From the NCBI RefSeq assembly GCF_002812705.1, contig NZ_CP025030.1:1736001-1800000 (forward strand): a stretch of 64,000 nucleotides of DNA, in the 5' to 3' direction. The notes beneath the pieces were generated by a model. That model did no database searches. It saw only the letters and a program-made list of their open reading frames with translations, and had not been told where the DNA came from. A program made the position numbers and the translations under genes. Source of the stretch: Achromobacter spanius (GTDB lineage Bacteria > Pseudomonadota > Gammaproteobacteria > Burkholderiales > Burkholderiaceae_B). This document shows positions 8,416 through 18,083 of this stretch, one piece after another. The stretch's first letter is position 1. Each line of letters starts with the position of its first letter.

Positions 8416-10727
8416 GGCTGTTGCTCCGGCTGGCCCTGATGGTAGGTGCCGTAAGCGGCCTGGCGTTGCTGGGTTTGCTGGCATGGTCCACGGGCAACGC
8501 CTCGCGCTTTGCGCGCTATTACGACACGCTGCTGGTGTTGAACGGCATCTTTGCCCTGGCGCTGTTTGTCTGGGTGGTGGCGCTGACGGTGCGGCTGGCG
8601 CGCCAGATCCGGCGCCGGCAGTTCGGCGCGCGGCTGACCGCGCGCTTTTCCCTGGCGTTCGCGCTGATCGGCGTGGTGCCTGGCGCCCTGATCTACACCG
8701 TGTCGGTGCAGTTCATGTCGCGGTCCATTGAATCGTGGTTCAACGTGCGGGTGGATACGGCGCTGGAAGCCGGCCTCAACCTGGGCCGCGCGGCGCTGGA
8801 CTCGCTGCTGGCTGACCTGGATGCGCGTGCGCGCTCCATGGCCGTCGAACTGAACCGCAATACGGACAGCGGCGTGACGCTGGCGCTGACCCGGCTGCGC
8901 GAGGCCAACGGTGTGCAAGAGGCCATGGTGTTCACGGGCAGCGGCCGCATGGTGGCGTTTTCCACCAGCCAGTACGGCCAGTTGCTGCCCGCCATGCCCC
9001 CGTCCACCGTCATGAACCAGCTTCGGCTGGCGCGCGGCTATTCCGCCGCCGAAGCGGACGACCCCGTCACGGCGGGCGCCGAAGGCGGACTGCACTTGCG
9101 TGTGGTGATTCCGCTGACCGGGCCAGAACGTTACGACAACCTGCTGGGCTCCGCGTCCGAGCCGCGCTGGCTTCAATTGCTGCAGCCGGTGCCGGAGCAG
9201 ATCGCGCACAACGCCAATCTGGTGCAGCAGGGGTTTCGGGATTATCAAGAATTGGCGCTGTCGCGGCTGGGGCTGCGCAAGCTTTACGGCATCACCCTGA
9301 CCTTGGCCCTGCTCTTGGCCGCGTTCGGCGCCATCGCCGTGGCGTTGTCGCTGTCCAAGCGCCTGGTGCGACCCTTGCTCAGCCTGGCGGGCGGCACGCA
9401 GGCGGTGGGCGTGGGCGATTACCGGCCGCTGCCCGAGCCCCCGGAGCGCGACGAAGTGGGCCAGTTGACGCGCTCGTTCAATGCCATGACGCGCCAACTT
9501 GATGAAGCGCGCCGCATGGTCGAGAGCAATCGCCAGCAGTTGGAGCGGTCCAACGTCTATCTGGAAAGCGTGCTGTCGAACCTGTCCTCCGGGGTGCTGG
9601 TGTTTGACGAGTCGTTCCGAGTCACCACCGTCAACCAGGGCGCCCAGACCATTCTGGGGGCGGACCTGCGTTCGGTGATCGGCCGCCCGCTGGAAACGGT
9701 GGACGGCATGCTTGAATTTGCGAACATTGTTCGACAGGCGTTTTCCACGCATGCGGCGGTGGGATCGGAACGCCAGCATTGGCAGCAGCAGTTCGAGATC
9801 AAGCCGGGCCAGGGCGAAGCGGCCACCGCGCCGCAACCGCTGACTTTGCTGGCGCGCGGCACCCATCTGCGCGTGGACGGGCGCGGCAACGGCTATCTGG
9901 TGGTGTTCGACGACATTACCGAAGTGATTTCCGCCAACCGCACCGTGGCCTGGGGCGAAGTGGCGCGGCGCCTGGCGCATGAAATCAAGAACCCGCTCAC
10001 GCCCATCCAGTTGTCGGCCGAACGGCTGGCCATGAAGCTGGAAGGCAAGCTGCAACCGGCGGAAGCGCAGATCGTCCAGCGGTCCACCAATACCATCGTC
10101 AACCAGGTGGCTTCGCTGAAGCAGATGGTGGACGATTTCCGTGAATACGCCCGCACGCCGCCGGCTGTGATGCAGCGCATCGACTTCAACGCGCTGGTGG
10201 CCGACGTGCTGTCGCTGTATGGCTGGGAGCCCGATGGCGGGGCATCCCGCATCACCGGCAAGGCCATGAACCTGGATGTGACGCTGGCGCCGGGCCTGCC
10301 CGACATCGAGGGCGACCCGACCCAGCTGCGGCAGGTCATCCACAACCTGCTGTCGAACGCGCGCGACGCGATCGGCGAACTGGGCGGTGAGGGGCGGGTC
10401 AGCGTGACGACGCAGTTGATGCGCAGCGAGCAGCCCGACCGGGCCGACCAGCAAGCCTTGAGATTTACCGTGGCAGACACCGGGCCGGGCTTTCCGGCGC
10501 AGGTGATGCAGCGCGCGTTCGAGCCCTACGTAACCACAAAGTCCCACGGGACTGGGTTAGGATTGGCAATCGTACGCAAGATTGTGGAAGAGCACGGTGG
10601 ACGTATCGACCTTGCGAACCGCAAGGAAGGGGGGGCGCGGATTTCCATCTTGCTGACCCGGTTGGCGACCGGGGCAGATACTATGGACGCGACCGCGCAA
10701 GAAAAGGATAATGCGGCTACGCAATAG
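8412..10727 (+). CDS. plrS: NtrY-type membrane sensor histidine kinase (PlrS-like)
   Basis: A 771-aa kinase: two or three N-terminal membrane helices, a large extracytoplasmic region, another membrane helix near residue 295, a HAMP segment, a PAS domain (VLSNLSSGVLVFDESFRVTTVN), HisKA with phospho-acceptor His523 in RRLAHEIKNPLTP, and an HATPase domain with NLLSNARDAI, DTGPGF and GTGLGLAIV. The start at 8412 overlaps the DUF4390 stop and replaces an upstream in-frame start at 8346. Gene order and the unusual partner downstream match the Bordetella PlrSR system needed for lower-airway persistence; that symbol is by homology. Confidence 0.88.
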   Translation: MRLLLRLALMVGAVSGLALLGLLAWSTGNASRFARYYDTLLVLNGIFALALFVWVVALTVRLARQIRRRQFGARLTARFSLAFALIGVVPGALIYTVSVQFMSRSIESWFNVRVDTALEAGLNLGRAALDSLLADLDARARSMAVELNRNTDSGVTLALTRLREANGVQEAMVFTGSGRMVAFSTSQYGQLLPAMPPSTVMNQLRLARGYSAAEADDPVTAGAEGGLHLRVVIPLTGPERYDNLLGSASEPRWLQLLQPVPEQIAHNANLVQQGFRDYQELALSRLGLRKLYGITLTLALLLAAFGAIAVALSLSKRLVRPLLSLAGGTQAVGVGDYRPLPEPPERDEVGQLTRSFNAMTRQLDEARRMVESNRQQLERSNVYLESVLSNLSSGVLVFDESFRVTTVNQGAQTILGADLRSVIGRPLETVDGMLEFANIVRQAFSTHAAVGSERQHWQQQFEIKPGQGEAATAPQPLTLLARGTHLRVDGRGNGYLVVFDDITEVISANRTVAWGEVARRLAHEIKNPLTPIQLSAERLAMKLEGKLQPAEAQIVQRSTNTIVNQVASLKQMVDDFREYARTPPAVMQRIDFNALVADVLSLYGWEPDGGASRITGKAMNLDVTLAPGLPDIEGDPTQLRQVIHNLLSNARDAIGELGGEGRVSVTTQLMRSEQPDRADQQALRFTVADTGPGFPAQVMQRAFEPYVTTKSHGTGLGLAIVRKIVEEHGGRIDLANRKEGGARISILLTRLATGADTMDATAQEKDNAATQ

Positions 10728-10738
10728 GTGGATGCTTT

Positions 10739-11431
10739 ATGGCCAGAATTCTGGTGGTTGACGACGAAGTCGGTATACGCGAGCTTTTGTCAGAGATCCT
10801 TTACGACGAAGGGCACACGGTCGAACTGGCCGAGAACGCGGCGCAAGCGCGCGCGGCACGCCTTCGCATGCGTCCTGATCTGGTGTTGCTGGATATCTGG
10901 ATGCCCGACACGGACGGCGTAAGTTTGCTGAAAGAGTGGGGCTCGCAAGGCCTGCTCGACATGCCGGTGATCATGATGAGCGGCCACGCCACCATCGACA
11001 CCGCGGTCGAAGCCACGCGCATCGGCGCCATGGATTTCCTGGAAAAGCCCATCACGCTGCAACGGTTGCTCAAGACCGTGGCGGCGGGCCTGGCGCGCGG
11101 GCGTGCACCGCAACCAGCGCCTGTCGCGGCGCATTCGGCGGCCGCCAACACGGCCGTGGCGCTTGAAGACGAGCTGGATCCTCCCATTTTGACGGCGGCG
11201 CCCGCCAATGAAGTGCCGCTGGCGTCCAACGGCCAACTGGGCACCATTTCGCTGGACCAGCCCTTGCGCGAAGCGCGCGACGAGTTCGAACGCATCTATT
11301 TCGAATACCACCTGGTACGCGAAAGCCACAGCATGACGCGCGTGTCCGAGCGCACCGGCCTGGAACGCACCCACCTGTATCGCAAGCTCAAGCAATTGGG
11401 CATTGAGTCGGCGCGCAAGCGCAGCACATGA
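10739..11431 (+). CDS. plrR: NtrX-like response regulator without AAA+ domain (PlrR-like)
   Basis: A 230-aa regulator. Residues 1-120 are a receiver with DD at 8-9, phosphoacceptor Asp52 in VLLDIWMP and the Lys in FLEKPI. Residues about 185-228 are a Fis-type helix-turn-helix (RVSERTGLERTHLYRKLKQLGI). The sigma54-contacting AAA+ domain that NtrX family members carry between them is missing, replaced by an Ala/Pro-rich linker of about 60 residues. It therefore cannot activate sigma54 promoters by the usual ATPase route. Same layout as Bordetella PlrR. Overlaps trkA by ATGA. Confidence 0.88.
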   Translation: MARILVVDDEVGIRELLSEILYDEGHTVELAENAAQARAARLRMRPDLVLLDIWMPDTDGVSLLKEWGSQGLLDMPVIMMSGHATIDTAVEATRIGAMDFLEKPITLQRLLKTVAAGLARGRAPQPAPVAAHSAAANTAVALEDELDPPILTAAPANEVPLASNGQLGTISLDQPLREARDEFERIYFEYHLVRESHSMTRVSERTGLERTHLYRKLKQLGIESARKRST

Positions 11432-12807
11432 AAATCCTGATCATGGGCGCTGGTCGCGTAGGCACCAGCGTGGCCGAAAACCTGGTGTCCGAAGAAAACG
11501 ACATCACCGTGGTGGATACGGACCCCACGCAGCTCCGATACCTGCAAGAACACTTCGACCTGCGTGTCGTCCATGGAGACGGCTCGCAGGTGTCGGTGCT
11601 GGAAGCCGCCGGCGCGGCCGATACCGACCTGTTCATCGCCTGTGCGGCCTCTGACGCCGCCAACATGGTGGCGTGCAAGATCGCCCGCCAACTGTTCAAC
11701 ATCCCCCGTCGCATTGCCCGAATCCGCTCGGCCGAATTCCCGGAACACCCGGAACTCATGAGCGAAGAGGGCTTTTGCATCGACGCGCTGATCAGCCCCG
11801 AACGCAGCGTCACCACCTATCTGCATAGCCTGATTGAATTTCCCGAAGCGCTACAGGTCGTGGAATTCGCCGAAGGGCGGGTCTGTGTCGTGACCGTGCG
11901 CGTGGGACACGGCAGCCCGATGGCGCATTCATCCGTCGACAAGCTGCGTGACGTCTGGCCGGACGTGAAGGCGCGCGTCATTGACGTGCTGCGCGGCGGG
12001 CGCCCGCTACGGGCCGGCAGCGGCACGGTCATTGCCCCGGGCGACGAGGTCGTCCTGGTGGTGGATTCGCGCGACGCGCGCCGCGCCGTGCGCCAATTGC
12101 GCGATGCCGAGCGCGCCGTGCGCCGCGTGATGATCGCGGGCGGCGGCAATATCGGCCTGCGCCTGGCGCGCCAGTTGGCCGAAGAAAAATACAGCGTCCG
12201 CATCATCGAACGCGACCTGAAGCGCTGCGAATACCTGGCGACGCAACTGCCCGACAGCGTGCTGGTGCTACACGGCAGCGGCACGGACGAAGCCTTGCTG
12301 GAACGCGAGAACATCGAAGACATGGATACCTGGCTTGCCCTGACCAGCGACGACGAGGACAACATCATGTCTTCGCTGCTGGCCAAGCGGCTGGGCGCCC
12401 GCAAGGTGATCGCGCTGATCAACCGCCAGGCCTATGGCGAACTGATGCAGGGCAGCCATATCGACATCGCCGTGTCGCCTTCGCAGGCAACGATGAGCGA
12501 ATTGCTCCGCCACGTGCGGCGCGGTGACGTGGCCGCCGTGCACCGCTTGCGCCAAGGCGTGGCCGAGGCGCTGGAAGCCATCGCCCACGGCGACCGCTCC
12601 ACGTCCAAGGTGGTCGGCCGGCCAGTGGGCCAGATCAGCCTGCCCAAGGGGGCCAGCATTGGCGCACTGGTGCGCGGCGACGAAATCATCCTGCCGGATG
12701 CCGACACCATTATTGAAACGAACGATCACGTGATCGTCTTCGTGCCCTCGCGCCGGCAGATGCCGCGCGTGGAAAAGCTGTTCCAAGTTTCGGCGTCCTT
12801 CTTCTGA
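11428..12807 (+). CDS. trkA: Trk potassium uptake regulatory subunit TrkA
   Basis: A 459-aa cytoplasmic gating protein with two RCK repeats: each has a Rossmann NAD-binding fold (ILIMGAGRVGTSVAENL near residue 3 and VMIAGGGNIGLRLARQL near residue 234) followed by a TrkA-C domain. It binds NAD(H)/nucleotides and controls the TrkH pore. Translationally coupled to plrR by an ATGA overlap, and 52 nt upstream of trkH. Confidence 0.96.
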   Translation: MKILIMGAGRVGTSVAENLVSEENDITVVDTDPTQLRYLQEHFDLRVVHGDGSQVSVLEAAGAADTDLFIACAASDAANMVACKIARQLFNIPRRIARIRSAEFPEHPELMSEEGFCIDALISPERSVTTYLHSLIEFPEALQVVEFAEGRVCVVTVRVGHGSPMAHSSVDKLRDVWPDVKARVIDVLRGGRPLRAGSGTVIAPGDEVVLVVDSRDARRAVRQLRDAERAVRRVMIAGGGNIGLRLARQLAEEKYSVRIIERDLKRCEYLATQLPDSVLVLHGSGTDEALLERENIEDMDTWLALTSDDEDNIMSSLLAKRLGARKVIALINRQAYGELMQGSHIDIAVSPSQATMSELLRHVRRGDVAAVHRLRQGVAEALEAIAHGDRSTSKVVGRPVGQISLPKGASIGALVRGDEIILPDADTIIETNDHVIVFVPSRRQMPRVEKLFQVSASFF

Positions 12808-12859
12808 TGCGCACCTTGCCCATGCTCCGCCGCGGGCCGAGCGCCGCCGGATAAGTTCC

Positions 12860-14329
12860 ATGAAGCGCATTCTCGGAACCCTCTATATCCTTGGGCTGAC
12901 CATGGTGATGTTTGCGCTCACCATGCTGATCCCGCTGGTGATCGCCTACCTGGGCGGCGATGCGGCGCGCGACGCTTTCCTGCACGGCTTCCTGCTTTCG
13001 TTGGGCATCGGGGGCGGTCTGGCCGCCCTGACGCGGCGCAGCCGCTGCGAGCTTCGCGCGCGTGACGGCTTCGTGCTGGTGTCCGCGGTGTGGGCCGGCC
13101 TGCCGTTGCTAGCGTCGATCCCGCTGCTGCTCTACTTTCACCGGGCCGGCTTGCCGCTGTCTTTCACCAGCGCCTATTTCGAGGCCATGTCTGGGTTGAC
13201 CACGACGGGCGCCACGGTGCTGACCAACCTGGACGCCTTGCCGGCATCCATCAACCTGTGGCGCGCCACGCTGGTCTGGATTGGCGGCATGGGCATCCTG
13301 GTGCTGGCGGTGGCGATCTTGCCGCTGCTGGGGGTGGGCGGCCACCAGGTGGTGCGGGCCGAAACGCCCGGCCCCATGAAGGATGAACGCCTGACGCCCC
13401 GCATCGCCAGTACCGCCAAGGCGCTGTATGCGGTGTACTTCGTGTTTTCGATCCTGTGCTTCCTGGCCTACCGCGCGGTGGGCCTGTCCTGGTTTGAAGC
13501 CTGGTGCCACATGGCCACCACCATGGGGCTGGGCGGCTTTTCGACCTGGGACGACGGTTTTGCCCACTTTGATTCGGTGGCCGTGGAAATGGTCGCCATG
13601 GTGTTCATGGTGATCGCGGGCATCAACTTCGCCACCCATTTCATCGCGTTCCGCCAGCGCAGCTTGCGCGCCTATGCGCAGTGCCCGCAAGCCATTCCCT
13701 ACCTGGTTGTCATGCTGGGTGCAGGCGTCGTCATTTCGGTGTTCCTGTACATCAAGGGCGTCTACGACGAGCCTTTGGAAGCGCTGCGCTTTGGCATGTT
13801 CAACACCATTTCCATGGCTACCACCACCGGCTACGCGAATACCGACTTCGCCCAGTGGCCCCTGTTTGCGCCGCTGACCATGCTGCTGCTGTCGGGCTTC
13901 GCCACGTCGGCCGGGTCCACGGGGGGCGGTATCAAGATGATTCGGGCGATCTTGCTGGTCAAGCAGGCCCGCAATGAACTGGTGACGATGCTGCACCCGC
14001 ATGCCATCAGCCCGGTGCGCATCAACGACCGGGCGGTGGAAGGGCGCACCATGTCGTCCGTGCTGGCCTTCATGCTGATCTACGGGCTGTCCATCGCCGT
14101 GTTCACCAGCCTGCTGCTGTTGTCCGGGCTGGACCCCATCACGGCGTTCTCGGCCATATTTGCCACCATCAACAACACCGGCCCCGGGCTGGGGCCCGTT
14201 GGGCCCATGGGCAGCTTCGCGGTGCTGTCCGATTTCCAGATCTGGGTCTGCACCTTCGCCATGCTGATCGGCCGCCTGGAATTGCTGACCGTGCTGGTGC
14301 TGTTCACCCCCATGTTCTGGCGCAAATAA
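12860..14329 (+). CDS. trkH: Trk potassium channel subunit TrkH
   Basis: A 489-aa polytopic membrane protein of the TrkH/KtrB superfamily, with four pore-loop repeats: SGLTTTGATVL, ATTMGLGGFSTWDDGF, ATTTGYANTDFAQWP and NNTGPGLGPVGP. Each supplies the selectivity-filter Gly. It forms the K+ conducting pore controlled by TrkA. Last gene in the rsmB-to-trkH run. Confidence 0.95.
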   Translation: MKRILGTLYILGLTMVMFALTMLIPLVIAYLGGDAARDAFLHGFLLSLGIGGGLAALTRRSRCELRARDGFVLVSAVWAGLPLLASIPLLLYFHRAGLPLSFTSAYFEAMSGLTTTGATVLTNLDALPASINLWRATLVWIGGMGILVLAVAILPLLGVGGHQVVRAETPGPMKDERLTPRIASTAKALYAVYFVFSILCFLAYRAVGLSWFEAWCHMATTMGLGGFSTWDDGFAHFDSVAVEMVAMVFMVIAGINFATHFIAFRQRSLRAYAQCPQAIPYLVVMLGAGVVISVFLYIKGVYDEPLEALRFGMFNTISMATTTGYANTDFAQWPLFAPLTMLLLSGFATSAGSTGGGIKMIRAILLVKQARNELVTMLHPHAISPVRINDRAVEGRTMSSVLAFMLIYGLSIAVFTSLLLLSGLDPITAFSAIFATINNTGPGLGPVGPMGSFAVLSDFQIWVCTFAMLIGRLELLTVLVLFTPMFWRK

Positions 14330-14661
14330 GGGGGCGCTGACCCCCAAAGCCTCTCCGGAATAACCCGATAAAGGGTTATCCCACCCCTCTCCGAAAACCG
14401 CTTGTCTGCTGCGATTCCGGGCGCCATCGCTTGGCAACCCGCGTCGTTCCTGACTTGTAAGCGCTTGCTCACTTATCTTCAGAGGGCAAAACCGTGTGCT
14501 ACGCGATGTTGCACACAAATGTCACGATTTTCAATCGTATTGCCACAAACCTGCGGCTATCATGCATTCCACAAGCCGCCGTCTAGTGCCCCCCGGGAAG
14601 TTACCGGGCTTCAAGGTCGAACGGCGCGTCCCCTCATATCAAACATTCAAAGGAGTCCGGA
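14330..14661. other. Intergenic region trkH to glutamate-cysteine ligase-like gene
   Basis: A 332-nt gene-free stretch. It holds the weak hairpin after trkH, a small inverted repeat (ACGATT/AATCGT at 14524-14538) and, at the right end, a good AAAGGAG ribosome site for the next gene. I see no RNA gene and no convincing promoter. Confidence 0.5.
14358..14382 (+). terminator. Weak hairpin downstream of trkH
   Basis: A 7-bp stem (ATAACCC with GGGTTAT) around a 6-nt loop, extended by two GC pairs after a mismatch. There is no clear T-run after it, so its role as terminator is uncertain. Confidence 0.35.
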
Positions 14662-15903
14662 ATGGAACCGATCCCGTTCATTTCGTCGGCCCCCAACACC
14701 CTGGGCATCGAACTAGAGTTGCAACTGATCGACCCCCGCAGTTTTGACCTTACCGCCGCCTCTGACGAATTGCTGGCCCAAATGGCCAACCACCCCATTG
14801 CCGACCGCGTCAAACCCGAGATCACGCGGTCCATGATCGAACTGAATTCCTCGGTGCACGAGCACCCCATGGGCCTGTTGGCCGAAATGCGCGAGATGCG
14901 CGATGCCTTGGTCGAAGCGGCCGACGCGGTTGGCGTGTCGGTGGCCGGCGGCGGCGCCCACCCCTTCATGCGTTGGCAGGAACGGTCCATTTCGGACACT
15001 CCGCGCTTCCAGTACCTGGCCGAAATGTATGGTTACCTGGCGCGTCAATTTACGGTCTTCGGTCAGCACATCCATCTGGGCGTGAAAAGTGGCGATGACT
15101 CCATCAAGCTGTTGCGCCGCCTGTCGCCCTACGTGCCCCACTTCATCGCGCTGTCTGCCTCGTCGCCGTACTGCGAGGGCGTGGACACCCTGTTCTCGTG
15201 CTCGCGCCTGAACGCCGTCAATAGCTTCCCCCTGGCCGGTCATATGCCGCCCGACGTGAAGGACTGGTATCAGTTCGAGGCCCATCTGTCGCAACTGCGC
15301 GCCTACGGCCTGGCCGAAAGCATCAAGGACCTGTATTGGGATATCCGCCCCAAGCCGGAATTCGGCACGGTCGAGATCCGGGTCTGCGACACGCCCTTGA
15401 CCGTGGAACGCGCCTGCCAGATCGCCGCGTTCGCCCAGGCTCTGGCCGTGCTGCTGATGCGCGAGGACGACCCCAGCGACAACGCCTGGCTGTCCTACCG
15501 CAGCAACCACTTCCAGGCCTGCCGTTTTGGCTTGCAGGGCAGTTACGTGACGCCGGACGGCCAGCGGCTGCGCCTGATGGACCACCTGCGCACGCTGTTC
15601 CAGCGCCTGATGCCGGTGGCCGAAGAGCTGGGCACGGGCGACATGATCGCCACGCTGCGCGACGAGGCCATGCGCAGCGGCAACGATTCGCGCTGGCTGC
15701 GCAGCCAGTTCCATCGCCTGCGCGACCTGCCGTTGATGGTTGACGCCATGACGCACGCCTGGCGTGGCGAAACGGTGGCCGCCCCGCCAGCTGAGCCCAC
15801 CGCCGTGCTGCGCCGGCGCATCCGGGCAAATTCCGAACCGATGCAGCCCTTGTCGGCGTCGGAACCCGGTGTCAGCGTGCCGTTGCCGGAACGCTTGCAC
15901 TAA
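14662..15903 (+). CDS. Glutamate-cysteine ligase family 2 / YbdK-type carboxylate-amine ligase
   Basis: A 413-aa GCS2-family enzyme. Visible features are [11 protein letters not shown] near the start (metal-binding Glu), [17 protein letters not shown], and [14 protein letters not shown], plus [14 protein letters not shown] in the C-terminal half. Family members ligate glutamate to cysteine or other amines using ATP; YbdK of E. coli has weak gamma-glutamylcysteine activity. Whether this is the main route to glutathione here cannot be told. AAAGGAG lies about 8 nt before the ATG. Convergent with the BioC-like gene. Confidence 0.9.
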   Translation: MEPIPFISSAPNTLGIELELQLIDPRSFDLTAASDELLAQMANHPIADRVKPEITRSMIELNSSVHEHPMGLLAEMREMRDALVEAADAVGVSVAGGGAHPFMRWQERSISDTPRFQYLAEMYGYLARQFTVFGQHIHLGVKSGDDSIKLLRRLSPYVPHFIALSASSPYCEGVDTLFSCSRLNAVNSFPLAGHMPPDVKDWYQFEAHLSQLRAYGLAESIKDLYWDIRPKPEFGTVEIRVCDTPLTVERACQIAAFAQALAVLLMREDDPSDNAWLSYRSNHFQACRFGLQGSYVTPDGQRLRLMDHLRTLFQRLMPVAEELGTGDMIATLRDEAMRSGNDSRWLRSQFHRLRDLPLMVDAMTHAWRGETVAAPPAEPTAVLRRRIRANSEPMQPLSASEPGVSVPLPERLH

Positions 15904-15932
15904 GTAGCAGTCGTAGTTAGCAGTAGTGGTGG

Positions 15933-15947
15933 CCCCTGTTTCAGGGG
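15933..15947. terminator. Short hairpin between convergent genes
   Basis: A perfect 6-bp stem CCCCTG/CAGGGG with TTT loop. It overlaps the last codons of the minus-strand methyltransferase and has no T-run, so terminator function is only possible. Confidence 0.3.
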
Positions 15948-16876
15948 TTACCGCGATGCCGGCCGCCGATGGCGCTGACGGACAGGCGGGTCTCGCCCGC
16001 CACCGTGCGATGCGCCGCGGCGCGCCAGGCATGGCCGTACGCCACTTCAATGCTTAACGCGATCAGGCCGTCGGGCCGGCGCTGTGCTTCCAGCGCGGCG
16101 CACAGACGGTTGCGCCAGTCTCGTCCGACCAGCCCGCCGCGCCGGCCTTCGGCGGGGTTGCCGCCCAGTGCGCGCACGTCGGCCAGCAGCTTTTCCGGGC
16201 TGCGGTAGGTCAGCGTCAGAATTTCCTGGTCCATGACAGGGTCAGCGAAGCCGTTTTCCACCAGCAAGTCGCCAAAGTCATGCATGTCCACGAAGGACGG
16301 CGTGGCGGTGGCCAGGCCCGCATCGGTCAGCGCTTGCCGCAATTCGCGCAGGGTGGCCGGCCCCAGACAGGAAAACATCGCCAGCCCGCCCACCTTCAGG
16401 ATGCGGCGCCATTCCGCCAGCACAGCATGCGGGGCGCGGTGCCAATGCATCGCCAGGTTGGACCACACCAGCTCCAATGATTCGGGGGCCAGCCCGGTTT
16501 CCGCCAGGTCGGCGTTGACGAAGCTGGGTGCGGCGGGCCCGCGCCGGGCCAGCTTGCCGATCCAGGCGCCCAAGCCCGCGGGGGCATGACGCTTTCTAGC
16601 CAGTTCCAGCAGCGGCTCGCAGTTGTCCAGGCCGGTGTAGCCCGCGTCGGGATAGCGCTCGCGCAGCAGGGGCAGGTTGTCTCCCGCGCCGCAGCCCGCG
16701 TCCAGCATGGCTTGCGGCTGCACGCGGATGTATTGCAAGCGGCCCAGCATGCGGCGCGCCACTTCGCCATAAAGGAACTGGGCGTCGGACAAGTCGCCAC
16801 GGCGGGCGAACTGCCGGGGAACGTCGGCGCTGACGATGGGAAGGGTGGGTAGCGGTGCGGATTCTGGCAGGGACAT
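15941..16876 (-). CDS. BioC-like SAM-dependent methyltransferase
   Basis: A 311-aa class I methyltransferase. SAM-binding motif I is MLDAGCGAGDNLPLL near residue 57; motif II-like YTGLDNCEPLLELA follows; LELVWSNLAMHWHRAPHAVLAEWRRILKVGG is the canonical BioC/UbiE post-I region. BioC methylates malonyl-ACP at the start of biotin synthesis. The match to BioC is good but no other bio genes are nearby, so it could be a related enzyme. Divergent from the ComF gene with about 50 nt between starts. Confidence 0.72.
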   Translation of the reverse strand: MSLPESAPLPTLPIVSADVPRQFARRGDLSDAQFLYGEVARRMLGRLQYIRVQPQAMLDAGCGAGDNLPLLRERYPDAGYTGLDNCEPLLELARKRHAPAGLGAWIGKLARRGPAAPSFVNADLAETGLAPESLELVWSNLAMHWHRAPHAVLAEWRRILKVGGLAMFSCLGPATLRELRQALTDAGLATATPSFVDMHDFGDLLVENGFADPVMDQEILTLTYRSPEKLLADVRALGGNPAEGRRGGLVGRDWRNRLCAALEAQRRPDGLIALSIEVAYGHAWRAAAHRTVAGETRLSVSAIGGRHRGNP

Positions 16877-16927
16877 TTCGGTCGCGCCCGCGTCTTGGCC
16901 GCGGGGCGGAACATGGTTTCATGAGGA

Positions 16928-17938
16928 ATGGCATCCATTATTGCGCATCCCGGCCGACGAATTCGATTGCCCCTACAGGCCATGGGGCGGCGGCTTTGGT
17001 CCCGCGTGGGCTGCGATTGTCCACTGTGCGGGGCGCGAGTGGCGGGCGCGCGCCTGTGCGGCGGCTGCGCGGAGGACATCACCGCCGCGCCTCTGGGCGG
17101 GCGCCCGAGATGCCCGCGCTGCGCGTTGAGGTTGCCGGTTATTGCTTCGGCGGTGGCCTCGGCGTTGATCACGGACGTGGCTTCGGGCACAGCCTCAGCC
17201 CCAGATCCAGATCCAGCCCCAGATCCAGATCCAGCCCCAGATCCAGATCCAGCCCCAGATCCAGCCCGGGACTCAGCCCGGGACTCAGCCCGGGACTCAG
17301 CCCGGGACTCAGCCCCAGCCGCAGCATCGGTCCCAGATTCAGATCCAACTTCAGCCTCAGCCCCGGCGCTGGTACTCGCACCGGCCCCAGCCCCACTTCC
17401 GGCGCCAATTTGCCCCGCCTGCCTCGGCGCGCCGAGGGCCTATGGGCGGACGATCGCGGCCTTTGACTACGTGCCGCCCGCTGACGCGCTGATCCGGATG
17501 CTGAAGACGCAACTGCGCCTGAGCATGGCGCCGGTGCTGGCCTGTCTGCTGGCCGACGCCATCCGGCACGAACCAAATCTGCTTCCCGACGGCGTCTTGC
17601 TGGCACCCATACCCGCCAGCCGCGCGTCGCTGCGCGCACGCGGCATGAATCCGGCGGCAGAAATCGCCCGCAGCCTGGCGGCCGAACTGAACCTGCCGCT
17701 GGTCCGGCAAGCGCTGCGGCGGCGCCGGGAAACGCCCAGGCAGACGACGTTGGGCCGCCACGCACGGCGCCAGGTCGCGGCCGGCCTGTTCAACGCCTCT
17801 TCAGTAGTACGAGGCCGCCACGTGGCGGTGGTGGACGACGTCATGACCACCGGCAGCACCGTGCAAGCCGCCGCGGTCGCGCTGTTGGCGGCGGGGGCGG
17901 CCGGGGTGACGGTGCTGGTGGTTGCCCGCACGCCGTGA
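16928..17938 (+). CDS. ComF-family phosphoribosyltransferase-like protein with repeat insert
   Basis: A 336-aa ComF/GntX-type protein. The N-terminus has a zinc ribbon (CPLC..CGGC, CPRC, later CPAC). The C-terminal PRTase domain has LLAPIPASRASLRARGMNPA and the PRPP loop VAVVDDVMTTGSTVQAA. Between CPRC and CPAC (roughly residues 60-158) lies a low-complexity insert made of DPDPAP and ARDS repeats, encoded by DNA tandem repeats at 17201-17312. Normal ComF proteins are about 220-250 aa. ComF helps DNA uptake in competent species; in others its role is unclear. An alternative ATG is at 16982. Confidence 0.82.
   Translation: MASIIAHPGRRIRLPLQAMGRRLWSRVGCDCPLCGARVAGARLCGGCAEDITAAPLGGRPRCPRCALRLPVIASAVASALITDVASGTASAPDPDPAPDPDPAPDPDPAPDPARDSARDSARDSARDSAPAAASVPDSDPTSASAPALVLAPAPAPLPAPICPACLGAPRAYGRTIAAFDYVPPADALIRMLKTQLRLSMAPVLACLLADAIRHEPNLLPDGVLLAPIPASRASLRARGMNPAAEIARSLAAELNLPLVRQALRRRRETPRQTTLGRHARRQVAAGLFNASSVVRGRHVAVVDDVMTTGSTVQAAAVALLAAGAAGVTVLVVARTP
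17201..17312 (+). repeat. Two coding tandem repeats in the ComF gene
   Basis: Three units of an 18-bp repeat (CCAGATCCAGATCCAGCC, 17201-17254) plus a partial unit, followed directly by four perfect units of a 12-bp repeat (CCCGGGACTCAG, 17265-17312). Both lengths are multiples of three, so unit gain or loss keeps the frame. They encode the DPDPAP and RDSA repeats. Confidence 0.95.
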
Positions 17939-18083
17939 TGGCGCAGGCGCCGGCCTCGTCACCGAGCGGGGCGAAGCTCCGAGCCGTCAGCCCGCCTCCC
18001 ACACAAATCGGCGACAATCCCGCCACGTCGCCACGCTGGCGCCGCAAGCCGTCCTTGTCTCCCGTCCTGCTTCCCAATTCGCC

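Noticed and set aside
8319..10547. A 742-codon open frame antisense to plrS
   Set aside because: It is the high-GC shadow of the kinase reading frame, with no family motif and Arg/His/Gln-rich composition.
13109..14518. Long minus-strand frame over trkH
   Set aside because: Gln/Gly/His-rich translation typical of antisense to membrane protein codons; trkH is unambiguous.
14540..14563. TTGCCA/TATCAT promoter before the GCS2-type gene
   Set aside because: Spacing of only 12 bp between the boxes makes a sigma70 promoter unlikely.
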